Source of the DNA: Phyto melanocephala
Lineage: Eukaryota; Arthropoda; Insecta; Diptera; Rhinophoridae
DNA: 64,000 nt
Assembly (NCBI GenBank): GCA_941918925.1
Contig: OW799233.1
Coordinates: 133,020,333-133,084,332 of the forward strand
Direction: 5' to 3'
This document shows positions 45,172-56,718 of this stretch, piece by piece. The notes beneath the pieces are model-generated. The model was not told the origin of the DNA, made no database searches, and worked only from the letters and a program-made list of their open reading frames with translations. The translations under genes and the position numbers were made by a program. Position 1 is the stretch's first letter; every line of letters starts with the position of its first letter.

Positions 45172-45536
45172 ATATATTATTAGTTATGAGGGTTTATTTG
45201 CTAAAAAAAATGCTCTTTTTCAGACATCTTTCGATGTAATTATCATGGTGTTTTATATTTGTACAAGACATCATTCTTGTTGTAGATAAATTCAGTTCAC
45301 AATTGTACTTATGTTAAAAACTTGTTAAATGGAGAAAAGTTTCTAAATCTTATTATGTAAAATTATCTTGAGTAAACTTTTTAGTACTTTTTAGTTAAAG
45401 ATGATATTTAGTAAAATAGATTTTTAAAAGGGAATTAAATTTGATCCGAACAAGAATAAAATTGTCCGCTATGATCTTATATCTTTTACATATTATTATA
45501 ACATAATTCCATATAGTTCTAGTATTATTCAAAGCG
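45172..45536. other. unannotated AT-rich stretch
   Basis: Nothing recognised. Confidence 0.5.
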
Positions 45537-45785
45537 AAGTAAAAAGCGGTTCAACCATAATCCACTTTGATAATTGCGAGTCACATCATAACGTCAAATT
45601 TTTTTTTCCAACTTAATTTGACATTTCTTTGTTTCAGTGTTTAACAAATTTAACCATAGAGAGGTACACAATTAAACAGCACATTAAGATTGTTCAAGTC
45701 TTTTACAAGAATGGGCATTCTAATAAAAATCCAATTCGTGCTTTTCGTGAATTTTTGATTTTATTAAATAGAGTTTATTGCAATT
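45537..45785 (+). pseudogene. mariner N-terminal relic
   Basis: AGCGGTTCAACC resembles a decayed mariner 5' end. From 45658 the frame reads ERYTIKQHIKIVQVFYKNGH then SNKNPIRAFREFL, the transposase helix-turn-helix region of the same family as the nested mariners at 3468 and 26398. Only the N-terminus remains. Confidence 0.7.
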
Positions 45786-47100
45786 GAATTTTAACCCCTT
45801 TGTTCTCATTATTAAACATAAATCGGTTAATCCCCCTATGCGTTAAGACCCTCATTTGTTTTCGATAAAAAAAATATTGTAACAGAGTCATACTACACTG
45901 TTTAGATAATCGCATGAACGTGGCTTTTCTCTCCGTGTAGCTTCAAATAAAAAGCACAAACGTTTTTTCTATTATTCAATAAAAGTATATCTGAGAGAGG
46001 TATAAAAATTGTAGTTGTAAATAAAATTAAGTATCTCAAAATTATTGCCTAAGTTTTATATAATGCTTTAAAATAGTAACGGTGACTTTATAATGAAGAA
46101 ATATTAAAGTAAAACATTAAAAATTACTGTTCGCAGTGACAGCTGATTTTTATCGGGTTAATGAGATTTCTTTGGCTAGATAGTTTAACATGAATTGTCT
46201 GGTAAAAGAGCAATGTTTGCAAACTTATTTTGAAAATCATAATACAGTTTGATAACCTTATCGGGCATCGAAAGAAGTATACCTTTTGATTAATTTGTTA
46301 TGACAACAGAAACAACTTATGCATTTAGAGCAATAATAATTGGCGTAAAAGGTTGCCATTTCATAATATGCTGGTACTCAATACTTATCAAATACCACTT
46401 CATTTATAAATTTTAATTTTATAGCATATATAAAGCGAACTATTTACACTTATAAAATTAATTAATTTAAAATGTGACCAATATTTCTATTCAGAAAAGT
46501 TTTTGACATGGAATAAAAATTATATATAATTTATTATTGTAGCAATCTTTAGCAAAATTACACTCCGGTTCACTGATTTGAAGGCACTAAAAATTCCATG
46601 TTCAGAATCCTGTATCTTTTGCAATTTTTAACCGAATTTTAAAATAAAAATGGAAGCTAGACATCTTGAAATATAAAATAGATCATGCCAGTAGTGGTTT
46701 CTTAACTAAAGAACTATTTCTGAGCAATTTATAAAAAAAGTCCAAAAGTCCATTTCAAATGTCAAACTTTGTATATAAAAAAACAAAGAACAAATTTGTC
46801 TCCAAACGACGATTACCTGATAAAAAAATATGCCTTTGATTATACCTTTAGAGGAATAGTACACATCTATGGCTTAATATAAAAAGGGCGTATATCGTTT
46901 TCTATCGAAATCGCGTTTTTAATTTTTTCTTCTGCTTGTCTACATACAAAAACCTCACCCTTAAACAATTTTGTGATCTATGGTTAAAGATAATTGATTT
47001 ATAGTCACATAAGGAAGCTCTAAGTCATTTCTTTCTTTAAAATTTTATTCAGTTTTTTACTCTCTCCTAAAAAGCATTAAAAAATCGAGATAAAAAAATA
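45786..47100. other. unannotated AT-rich stretch
   Basis: No gene or element is recognised in 1.3 kb. Confidence 0.5.
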
Positions 47101-47110
47101 AAATATTTCG

Positions 47111-47235
47111 GCACTAATGGGTTAAGACATTTTCGAAACACCATTACATTTAAAAAAACTCACTTTTTAGTAAATCTATAAAACAAAAAAAAAAATTTAA
47201 CGCTAATGGGTTAAGACATTTACGAGGCACCATCC
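47111..47235. repeat. ~90-bp tandem repeat, two units
   Basis: CTAATGGGTTAAGACATTT and a following CACCAT occur at about 47115-47146 and 47203-47233. The sequence after the second CACCAT is displaced by a MITE and resumes at 47658 with AAAAACTCACTGTTT, matching the first unit's AAAAAACTCACTTTTT. Confidence 0.7.
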
Positions 47236-47657
47236 CAGCAAAAATTTATTTTGTACCGGTAAGCAGTAAATAAAAATCATGCCTTCTTATAGCGCAATAT
47301 TAGAGCGCATTCGAGGGTGCTATAAATGGAAGTCAGAAATTTCTATTAAATATATTTAATTTTTTATAAAATAACTTACTGCAACTTCTCTCGCTTACGA
47401 GGATGCAGGAATGTAAGCGAATGATTACCTCTCTTTGCTGTAGTTTTAAAAAAATTTATTGAAAACACATAAAAGAGACATGATATTACTGCATTAACCA
47501 TGTGTGAAAATAGCAAATAATTAGAGCATCAAAGAGCCCTACCAAGTGGGACATCTCATATAAAAATCATGCCTTCCTGAAGCAGGTTGGGAAAGGAGAG
47601 TACATTTGTCTCTCCCTTACAAACCTGCTTCCGGGTATGCAGTAATTTTTGCTGGGA
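47233..47657. mobile_element. MITE with TCCCAGCAAAAATT ends
   Basis: The terminal inverted repeats are a perfect 14 bases: TCCCAGCAAAAATT at the left, AATTTTTGCTGGGA at the right. Inside, AAAAATCATGCCTTC appears twice (about 47274 and 47566), and CAGGTT-type sequence near the right pairs with GTAAGCAG near the left. The superfamily is not assigned because the duplication at the flanks is at most 2 bases. It is non-coding. It interrupts the second unit of a tandem repeat. Confidence 0.82.
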
Positions 47658-47699
47658 TAATATTAAGAAAAACTCACTGTTTCTAAAAGGTCTGTGAAT

Positions 47700-49744
47700 T
47701 ATTGATCCAAATGTCTGAATAAGTTAGGAGCGTCAGAACGTTATAAAGAGAGGGTAGAGACAGATATATGGTTTTAGCAGGTTGGTTCCATATATTACAC
47801 AGAGCGCAAAAAACAAATTTTCTGCAACAAAAATTTTAAGAACAAGTAATTAAAAAAAGACCTGTTAACTGAGCAAATCGTTTATATGACATTCGGTGAC
47901 ATTTAATTATTTTTATCAGAGAAATATAAAGTACGCGGTGTGTGCAAATAAAAAAGAAACTAATGAGTTGACAAGCCCAATTGTAAGAACATAATTCCTT
48001 GGGTAATGTTGACGGACAACAAACTAAAGAAAAAGTGTATATTCAGAAGATTTTGCTGTAGCATTAAAATCATATTTTTGAAGGCTCTATGTCAAGTAGT
48101 AGTCAAAATAATGCAACATCATAAATATAACATGATATGTTACGATTGTAATTACTAGTAAATTTCAGCAATTTTCCTTGTTTAATTTTTGTGTAGAATT
48201 AAAAGTTGATAGACCTACCTATAAACCAAATTTAACTTTTGTTTTTTTAATCAAATACATTAAGTTCATTCTATTTTTATGAATTTGCCTCTTTGTTCTC
48301 TTAGATCTCAAGTAAAATTTTTCGTAAAATTGTGACTCTTAAAATACTGTCTCTAACTTGAGACGTGCAAACAAATTAAATTTTTTTTCCAAATCGTAAA
48401 AGTGTGATACTACGTTATTTTGGAAAAATAATTAGAAGTTTTTATTTGGTTTAAGAATATAGAGTTTACTTTGAAGTGCTGAAATTAAGATTGTTAAAGA
48501 TTAATAGTGCATTCAAATCTGCTACTTATTTAATTGGCTCAGGTGTAAAGTAGTATAAAATTTTTTGGATAAAAAAATTGAAAAACTTAATATTTTTTTA
48601 AATGTCATTTTTAAAATAATAAGAAGTAGGTGTAAAAAATTCATTTAACACCCTTAATTTATATACATCTCTTTGCTTTCATGTAAAATCATTTTAAGCT
48701 CTTTTCCCTTTCAATACTTTCATATGATTTATATAAATTTCTCTAAGAATTCAATTGTCTTTGGCGCCAAAGTAAAAAAAAAAACACAAAAAAAAATAGT
48801 AAAATAAAATAAAGGAAACATGTTAGGGGGTCAGAAAAGGGTGGCGTGTGCATGTGTCACAAAACAATGATGACAGTTGAAGGTTAAAAGTTTCTTTATA
48901 TCTATTTTATGCGTGTTACTAACTGAACATCCACCCTGCACAGTGCATTTGCGTGTGGGTTTATTGTTCTGTACTAGTAAAGAAGGAAAGTGCAATAAGA
49001 AAATTAAAATAAAGAATAAGTAGTTCTTAACAAGTTGTCTGACGCCGACAACAGCGATGTTTTATTTTTTGCATTCTTCTATGCTGCTATATTTATATAT
49101 TTTCTTTCGTTCGCCATTCAATAGGATTTGTTGCTATTTCGTTTCTCGTTCACTATAAGAAAGTGCAAAATGTAATGTATGCCAGCCGTATTACTACATA
49201 AAGCTTTACACACATTTTTTATGATTTCCTTCTACAGCATTCAATTCTATCTACCCTTCTATTTGATTTGAAAATATTTTAGGGTCAGAAAAAAAGTGTT
49301 CAACGAGGCGGAAAAAATCTTTCAGCAGAGGAATGCATGTCGAGTAATGGAAGTGTTGAGGGAAGAAGAAAAAAAAAATAATAAAAACTTACAAAGGGTG
49401 ACAAATATTTCCGGGTTAGCACCTTAAAGGGTAATATCTATTGTTATGTGAAAAATATAAAATTTAAACAATACAAATGTTTTCTAGGGGCAAAACGAAA
49501 CTAAATAGAATAATAAGGAGATTTTACTTAATTTGAAATATATTAAAATGCTAAACAAATAAATGATCAATAAGTGTTTCATATTCTTATTAATTTTAAT
49601 GTACAATGTCGTTGTATTTCCAAAATTTGTTTAGAAAATCATAACAGACTTGTCGAAATTTAAATCAACATTAAAGGCAAGAATATCACGATTCATGTGT
49701 GGTAAAATTATATGGCCTCTTAGTTGGGCCAGAAGCTCTTTTTT
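47700..49744. other. unannotated stretch
   Basis: No gene or element is recognised in 2 kb. Somewhat GC-richer patches at 48830-48990 and 49020-49060 could be host DNA. Confidence 0.45.
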
Positions 49745-49955
49745 GCGAAGCAATTTATATTTGCACAACAACAATAGCGAGACTCACTAAATTTTGTGTG
49801 AGTAGTTCTCAAAACAAGCAGAAAGTCTCAACGAAACCTTGGCGGTATAGTAGTTGTCTGCGGGTACAAAGTAATTTTTATTTTTCCAATATCTATAGAA
49901 CTACAATTGTAAAGCATACTAAATTTGATGTGGGTAATTCTTAGAACAAACTTCA
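49745..49955 (+). repeat. two diverged ~120-bp tandem units
   Basis: The pattern CTAAATTT(T/G)(G/A)TGTG(A/G)GTA followed by TTCT(C/T)A(A/G)AAC(A/C)A occurs at about 49785-49820 and 49918-49952, each preceded by a similar ACTACAATTGTAAAG/ACAACAATAGCGAG block. The single open frame over it has no known domain, and the repeat explains it. Confidence 0.45.
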
Positions 49956-51429
49956 TATTCAGACAGAATCTACATGGTATAGGTGTGGGAAGAGTGAGTA
50001 CAAGTACTCCCTATACAAACTAATTGCCATTTAAATAACAAGTAATTTTTTTATTTCTGCACGGTACAGCTGAATGTTGCCACTGAATGACTGGGGGTAC
50101 GGATTATGTAAAAATTTACACAAACGTGACTCAAGCATGACGCACGCGTAACAAATCATTTCTTTTGTACATAAATAATAAAAAAAATAAAATATTGCTA
50201 TCAGCAATGGCAATAAAAGTGTTAAAAGAAATCTAGAAGCGCTTTTTGTGAGGTTACTTTTTAATTTGTTAATAACTTCCAAGGCGCACCGATGAGCCGC
50301 ATAAAATATTCAAAAATAATTCGGATTTGTTCAACTTTAAAAATTAAAATAAAATGTCTACTTAATTGAGGCCAACTTATAATTTTATGTCTACTTAAAC
50401 TGAGAAAATTCATTTTTCTTGAATGTCCAATATAAAGATTAAAAAGAAAAACACTTCCACAAAATTTTTTTTTTCAATTTAAGCAAAACATTTCAATAAA
50501 AACCAAAATTTGATAGCTGCAGGGTTAGATTTATTACTTTTGTTTTAAATACTTGGAATAAATATGATTCAATTACCCAAAATTGTTAGCTATTTTCGGC
50601 CTATTTTTCCAGTTTTCTGGCACAATGTTTTATTTGAATGGCTCACTATAAAGCACCGTTACATATTTGACACTAATTCTTTGCCTAGTTCTGTTTAATT
50701 TTATACACTTTAAGCAAATGCTTCTAGTTTTCACTGTACTTTAACTTTTTTATTTTATTTAATTTATCAAAGAATTGACCGCCTTTGACCCCCCAAGCCT
50801 GCAAGAAATAATTTTTTTAACTAAAAAAAAAAATATTATAATGATCTGTATCTCTGCAAATATGTAAAGTAGTAAAAAATATTCGTATTAAAAATTTTAT
50901 CAAAAGCAGAAAATTAATAAAAAAAAAAATAAATAGTTTTTTTATTTATAAACCTACTTTTACATCATCTGATCTGATCTGATCTGAGTTAAGCTCTTAA
51001 ATATTAGTTGGAAGCTCTCCTAGTACTCTGAAATTGTAAATTTTATTAGATATTACTTAAATATACATGTGGGAAGCTATTATAAATCAAAACAAAAATA
51101 AAGACTATATGTCTGGACGTAAATCAGATACTAAACTTAGATGAGAACTTAAATAGTCTAAAGATAATATAAGCAAATCGGTTTATCAGATCTATGAATA
51201 AATCTATGAAAAACATTTATCATCATACGATCCTATGTTTTTAGAACTAAACAAAAAACAACACTTATTTAAGCATATCCAGATGTCGATTATAAATAGC
51301 AAAACAGCGAACTTAACACATTTGTTGTTCTGAGTATAAAAACCTTCCTCATGGTATTAAAAATATGAAACATATTTCTACGCTCAAACAAGCTTTAAAA
51401 AATATTAAAACACTTTAAATTTCTTTTAG
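49956..51429. other. unannotated AT-rich stretch
   Basis: No gene or element is recognised in 1.5 kb, apart from a (GATCT)n run at 50966-50987. Confidence 0.5.
50966..50987. repeat. (GATCT)n microsatellite
   Basis: Four consecutive pentanucleotide units, ATCTGATCTGATCTGATCTG. Confidence 0.9.
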
Positions 51430-51618
51430 AAATATATCATTGGTCACAAGTATTAAGGCTATAACAAAAACTATATTATCATAACGTCATTTCTTTTGAA
51501 AAAACTACAATTATTGATACTATTGCTTTAAATTTCTGTGTCGACGAGTAGTTGTGTGAAATGTATAGGAAAAAAATACGAGTTACGGCCTATCTACTTG
51601 CAACAATCGATATATACT
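51430..51618 (+). repeat. unknown repeat X, copy 3
   Basis: ATCATTGGTCACAAGTATTA, ACTATATTATCATAACGTCA, TATTGATACTATTGC, GTGTCGACGAGTAGTTGTG and CAATCGATATATAC follow in the order seen at 39330-39985. It lacks the LINE. Neither ends nor coding sequence can be identified. Confidence 0.6.
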
Positions 51619-51639
51619 AAATATATATTACATATCAAG

Positions 51640-51950
51640 TTTTATAAAAGATGTATATTAGGCAGGTCGCAACTTGTATGAGATTTTTTTGTATTTAAAT
51701 TCCTTATAACAAGTCTTCGTAAACATGAAGTTTGATGTTTCAAATGCGATTCAATAGTTTAGCTTGTTTCAGCGGTGCCTTTTGGGGCTAAAATTTTCCA
51801 ATACTATAGTCCATTGTATAAAACACAATTTTTTTTATCTAATATGTGTTTTGGTACAAGAGTTTTTTGTAATATTGAAGTATTACCACTTTCATTGTAA
51901 TCAAAATTTTTTATTGGCTAGCAACGCAAGCTGGGTTACTATAATTGCAA
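51640..51950 (+). mobile_element. possible decayed Helitron 3' end
   Basis: CTAGCAACGCAAGCTGGGTT at 51919 resembles GTAGCAACGCGCGCCGGGTT of the Helitron 3' end at 2250-2269, but no CTAG terminus or 5' end is seen. Weak. Confidence 0.25.
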
Positions 51951-52970
51951 AGAATTAATAGGTTCTATATATTGAAATCTTTGTGTTAGAAATATGTCTT
52001 TATTTTTTTTTCTACCAAATCGTCTCAATAATGTCTACATGGCGCTAAAAATTAACAAACGAATTAAATTAAAAAAGAATTATATGTATTTTTAATTTTA
52101 TGTTGTTTTCGCTTTAGTGCTTCTGGTAGCACTGTTCATCAGTGTATTCTACACTCGCCTGCTTTATGCTTTATATCAGCACATTGTGCAAGTAAAATAT
52201 TAAAAAAAAATTAAATATATGACATAAAAAATATATAAATACTGAAAAAAAATATAATACTATAGTAAAATCATATAAAAGAATACTGCAACACTAATAG
52301 TGATAATTGGATTAGAAAATTTTTTGTTATTTTTTTACTTTTTACCTGTAATAGGGGTGGCCAATGTCAGATATCTAAAGTTGGTCAGTCAGACAAAAGC
52401 AAACAATCAATAACTAATAAACACAAATAACTATAATAAAATCAGAATAACAAACAACAGCAACAACTTATAATAAGTTTATAAATAAATGACAGCACAC
52501 TTTCAAAGGTCAAGTTATAAGAAATATGTTAAAGCCCTAAAGTAGGCAATGAGTTTTGTGTAAAATGTATATTATTTTTTATTTTTGATTAAAAAAAAAT
52601 ATTTAAAAGCAAATTATTAAAAAAAAAATACAAAAGAAAAAATAAAATTAAATAAACATGAACTGTAAATATTGTAAATAAATAAGATTTTTTAAATGTA
52701 ATACAAATGTATAGATTGTATTTACACTCAATATCACACGCAAGTAAACATACGCATACTAACATATGCATAAACATATATGTATAGTAATTTTTTTTTC
52801 TTATTTGTACTAAAAAAAATAAAACAAACCTACTGCCAACAATGAATCCTTTAGAAAATTAAAATGTTAAAATTTGTAACATACTTACATATTATACTAT
52901 TATATTACTATAAACAATATAAAATACAGGCAAAGGTGTTTATGTTATGCATACAAATACAAATATTTCG
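51951..52970. other. unannotated AT-rich stretch
   Basis: No gene or element is recognised in 1 kb. Confidence 0.5.
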
Positions 52971-52974
52971 AACT

Positions 52975-53299
52975 TCCATGCATATAATGTTACTTATCCG
53001 TACACGCATGTTTGCTATACTCCATTATGGACTAGGATTAGTAAAAAATTCACCAAAATAATTTCAGTAAACATGGTCGATATAACATTACGGTGTCTTA
53101 GGGCTGGACCATACAACCTATTGAAGTAGTTACAGAACAAGTCTTTGGTACTACTTGATGGAGCACATTATACGCCCCTGGCCAACACTATACATAATCA
53201 TTAAGACACAAAGGTAAATAAAGTGCATTATATAGTACTATTTTGTAACTAGTCCATTTCAGCTACAATGGACCACACAGTCTAGTATTATCTGCAGGG
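52975..53299 (-). mobile_element. TA-type MITE, copy 2, diverged
   Basis: The right end TCTGCAGGG with GTGGTCCATTGTAGCTG (minus strand) and the interior GTCCAGCCCTAAGACACCG match 7827-8172 in the opposite orientation. CATGCGTGTACGGATAAG corresponds to 8138-8156. The left end is decayed. Confidence 0.65.
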
Positions 53300-53495
53300 T
53301 TGTTTACAAATAAAATCTATACATATGTACTCACATATATAAGCAAGATAGCTTGTGTGATTATGATTGTATTATTTCGCTGTGCTTTCCATATAAATAT
53401 ACCCTATAAACATACGATCAATTACGTAATACAAGCACAAATATAATACAAATATAAAACAAATATAAACAAATAAATACCGTGCAATACTAGTA

Positions 53496-53600
53496 AAGAG
53501 TGGTTAAATTTTGAAGGCGATGTTGAATGTGAACTATTCCTAAACGTCAAGTCTTTTTTCTGCATTTTATTTGACAATTCTCAATTTTGTTTTGGCTTTT
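53496..53600 (+). mobile_element. mariner 5'-end fragment
   Basis: After a TA, AAGAGTGGTTAAATTTTGAAGG, GATGTTGAATGTGAACTA and TTTTCTGCATTTTATTTGAC match the left ends of the mariners at 3468 and 26398. The transposase part is not retained. Confidence 0.65.
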
Positions 53601-53808
53601 AATTCTATATGAAATACTAATCATTAGTAAATATGATTTGAGCAAAGCTAAAGTGAGCAGTATTTTTTTTGCAAAAACTATTCTTTAGAAACTTGCTTCA
53701 TTTACCTCAAAATTAATTTAACTGTCATCACGGCATTTAATATAAAAGAAAAATGTTGTATTTACTTAACATATAATTCATTGAAATGTAAATAAGTAAT
53801 TGTTTGTC

Positions 53809-55247
53809 GGTTGGTTGGTTGGTTATCGTGGTAGTTCGCTGCACGCCAACAGTCAAGTAGAGTCTGTATGACTCCGTTTTGACAGGACCACATCACTCGT
53901 CAGCTTCTAGTGTATCTCAGAATAAAATCCAAGAGTAAGGGTACTAGATCCACCCCGTGGCCCTGAGATATCTCAGTAGATAATTCAGTCCAACTTCAGA
54001 TATCGCAGAGAGGCCATCTAGTATATGTTCGCCCAGAAATCTGTGTCTATTAGCCGCCAGTGCAGGACATTCGCAGAGAAAGTGGAAAACCGATTCCTCC
54101 TTCTCTCTATCCAGACAACTGCCACAATGGTCGTTCGATGGGAGTCCGAGCCGACGTGCATGTTTGCCTAACATCCAGTGACCCGTCAATACCGCCAGCA
54201 ACCTCGATATGTCCCTCCGACTTCGACTGGTAAGTTGCAATGTACGTCGTGCATCAAAAGAGGGCCACGTAAGCCGTGCCACCTTACACGTGCTCAGCCC
54301 ACGCCACCTGCTATCAGCCTTTCGGAGAAAGTGTCTGGAGATTCTACTCTTAATAGTCCCCAACGGGATTGCAACTGCAATTGCATTAGAGATATCCAGA
54401 GCAGATCCTCCCCTGGCTAGCTCATCAGCACGCTCGTTACCATAGTAGCCCTTATGCGCAGGAATCCAAACTAGAGTAACGTCAGCCCGCTGACCAAGCC
54501 TTGACAGTTCCTTTCTACATTGGCCAACTAATTTAGACGTAATAATGTATGACCTGAGTGACAAGAGTGCCGCCTGACTGTCGACAAATATACCAATGCT
54601 CCCGTGGATATTCCCGTCATTCATTATCCTACATGCTTCCCTGATAGCGAGTACTTCCGCCTGAAAAACGCTGCAATCATCCGGAAGACGGAAGGAGAGT
54701 TCAATCTCCGGTCCATCAGAGAAGACACCAGATCCAACACCACATTCCATCCTCGAACCGTCAGTATAGATCCTGGTGTCAAAGCTCCCCAAAAGGCGAC
54801 CCCCATTCCACTCTCTCCTGGAGGGAATAAGAACCCTGAACGCCCCATCAAAATCCATGTGGGGCGTAATGTAGTCAGAGGGTTGATTCACGCTCGAAGG
54901 CAGCGTGGCCAATATACTCGCATGGCCATACGTCCTCGACCTCCAACATCCAGTCGCATTAAGCCTCACCGCACTACTTGCGGATGAGGCCAATATATGA
55001 ATATCTATAGGAACGAGATGCAACATAGTGTTCAGCGCCTCCGAAGGACTAGTTCGCATCGCTCCCGTTATCCCAATGCATGCCGATCTCTGTACTCTAT
55101 ATAACTGGTCCACAACATACTTACGCCCTGTTGCAGTCCACCATACCAGAGATCCATAAGTGAGAATCGGACGTACCACGGTCGTATACATCCATTTAAT
55201 CATGTTGGGGGTAAGTCCCCATTTCCTGCCAAACATTCCACGACACG
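53809..55247 (-). mobile_element. LOA/I-like LINE, 5'-truncated copy 1
   Basis: TGTTTGTC stands on both sides (53801-53808 and 55248-55255), an 8-base target duplication. On the minus strand the element runs from the end of the reverse transcriptase to a 3' UTR with GAGTGATGTGGTCCTGTC. It ends ACCACGATAACCAACCAACC, a (CCAA)n simple-repeat tail instead of poly(A), as in some I/LOA-type LINEs. It is nearly identical in the shared part to 55888-56705, so both inserted recently. An autonomous copy with the endonuclease and full reverse transcriptase must exist, or have existed, elsewhere in the genome. Confidence 0.92.
53944..55247 (-). CDS. LINE ORF2 C-terminal part: RT tail, RNase H, zinc knuckle
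   Basis: An intact frame of about 430 codons; counting from the GTG at 55257, which lies partly in flanking DNA, the open frame is 437 codons. Residues 10-45 (RKWGLTP... RPILTYGSLVWW) are the segment after the reverse transcriptase palm. Residues 160-285 are an RNase H domain: YTDGS (Asp166), FQAE (Glu201), VDSQAAL (Asp226), PAHKG (His268) and NERADELA (Asp278), all key residues present. Residues 350-362 hold LAVLTGHW. Residues 378-397 are the knuckle Cys378-x2-Cys381, His392, Cys395. In the full element ORF2 copies its RNA into DNA at a nicked target site. Here the endonuclease and most of the RT are missing, so it cannot act alone. No promoter is expected in a truncated copy. Confidence 0.92.
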
Positions 55248-55255
55248 TGTTTGTC

Positions 55256-55874
55256 ACTTTTCCAACTTAGCACACCATCACTGGTTAACAACTTTAAAAG
55301 TGTTATTTACTATTGAAATATAGAAAAAAAAGAGACTCTGATACCATTTATATTCTCACTGTTACTGATGGAATTTGCAATCAAAACATTTCACATTCAA
55401 ACAGACATATAAATACGATTGTCGCAACCAATTATTACACCTGTACAACCAATAAGTATTAGGTTGAACATGACAATACACAAATGAAACAGATTTTCTC
55501 TTACTTTCCGTTATTTGTTCATTTTATTGGAAATGATAGGTGTGTTCATTTATTTAAACAACAATTTTGTTCTGAAATAATCAGAAATCAAAATAATGTG
55601 CTATAACTACCATCAAAAAAGAGAGATTAAACTTTATCTTACCAACTAAATGGAGTAGGACAACCATTTGATTTTGGTATTGTAATACTCAAGAGTATCT
55701 AGCAAGAATTGAACCGGTAACCCTCAAACTTGCAGACAAAGACATTGAAGTTTAGTTCAATGACTTATTTAAGATTTATCATGAAATCATTGGTTAAAAA
55801 ATTTCGAATTTGACTACTAGGCACAACTTTTAAATCTCCATAAGAAGCTCACTTTTAACAGTTGCATGTAATGG
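55256..55874. other. unannotated spacer between two LINE copies
   Basis: AT-rich, nothing recognised. Confidence 0.5.
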
Positions 55875-55887
55875 GTCAATAATATGT

Positions 55888-56705
55888 TGGTTGGTTGGTT
55901 ATCGTGGTAGTTCGCTGCACGCCAACAGTCAAGTAGAGTCTGTATGACTCCGTTTTGACAGGACCACATCACTCGTTAGCTTCTAGTGTATCTCAGAATA
56001 AAATCCAAGAGTAAGGGTACTAGATCCACCCCGTGGCCCTGAGATATCTCAGTAGATAATTCAGTCCAACTTCAGATATCGCAGAGAGGCCATCTAGTAT
56101 ATGTTCGCCCAGAAATCTGTGTCTCTTAGCCGCCAGTGCAGGACATTCGCAGAGAAAGTGGAAAACCGATTCCTCCTTCTCTCTATCCAGACAACTGCGA
56201 CAATGGTCGTTCGATGGGAGTCCGAGCCGACTTGCATGTTTGCCTAACATCCAGTGACCCGTCAATACCGCCAGCAACCTCGATATGTCCCTCCGACTCC
56301 GACTGGTAAGTTGCAATGTACGTCGTGCATCAAAAGAGGGCCACGTAAGCCGTGCCACCTTACACGTGCTCAGCCCACGCCACCTGTTATCAGCCTTCCG
56401 GAGAAAGTGTCTGGAGATTCTGCTCTTAATAGTCCCCAACGGGATTGCAACTGCAATTGCATTAGAGATATCCAGAGCAGATCCTCCCCTGGCTAGCTCA
56501 TCAGCACGCTCGTTACCATAGTGGCCCTTATGCGCAGGAATCCAAACTAGAGTAACGTCAGCCCGCTGACCAAGCCTTGACAGTTCCTTTCTACATTGGC
56601 CAACTAATTTAGACGTAATAATGTATGACCTGAGTGACAAGAGTGCCGCCTGACTGTCGACAAATATTCCAATGCTCCCGTGGATATTCCCGTCATTCAG
56701 TATCA
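55888..56705 (-). mobile_element. LOA/I-like LINE, 5'-truncated copy 2
   Basis: GTCAATAATATGT (55875-55887) and GTCAATGATATGT (56706-56718) are a 13-base target duplication with one mismatch. The element is the same as 53809-55247 but truncated further, within RNase H. The 3' end has a shorter (CCAA)n tail (two to three units here against about four). Separate target duplications show two independent insertions, not a segmental duplication. Confidence 0.92.
56020..56697 (-). CDS. LINE ORF2 C-terminal part, copy 2
   Basis: The frame is open from the 5' break to the stop. It begins LNDGNIHGSIGIFVDSQAAL, so RNase H lacks its first Asp and the Glu but keeps VDSQ, PAHKG and NERADELA. Then come LAVLTGHW and the knuckle DHCRSC...HFLCECPAL. 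Over the ~206 shared C-terminal residues only a handful of differences from copy 1 are seen (for example HKGHYGN for HKGYYGN, HASRLG for HARRLG, AAKRH for AANRH). It is inactive by truncation. There is no natural start codon, since translation would begin in flanking DNA. Confidence 0.9.
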   Translation of the reverse strand, partial: NDGNIHGSIGIFVDSQAALLSLRSYIITSKLVGQCRKELSRLGQRADVTLVWIPAHKGHYGNERADELARGGSALDISNAIAVAIPLGTIKSRISRHFLRKADNRWRGLSTCKVARLTWPSFDARRTLQLTSRSRRDISRLLAVLTGHWMLGKHASRLGLPSNDHCRSCLDREKEESVFHFLCECPALAAKRHRFLGEHILDGLSAISEVGLNYLLRYLRATGWI

Positions 56706-56718
56706 GTCAATGATATGT

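Noticed and set aside
54178..54987. Plus-strand frames across the LINE at 53.9-55.2 kb and 56.2-56.5 kb
   Set aside because: They are antisense shadows of the RNase H/knuckle coding strand. Their appearance in both copies only reflects LINE identity.
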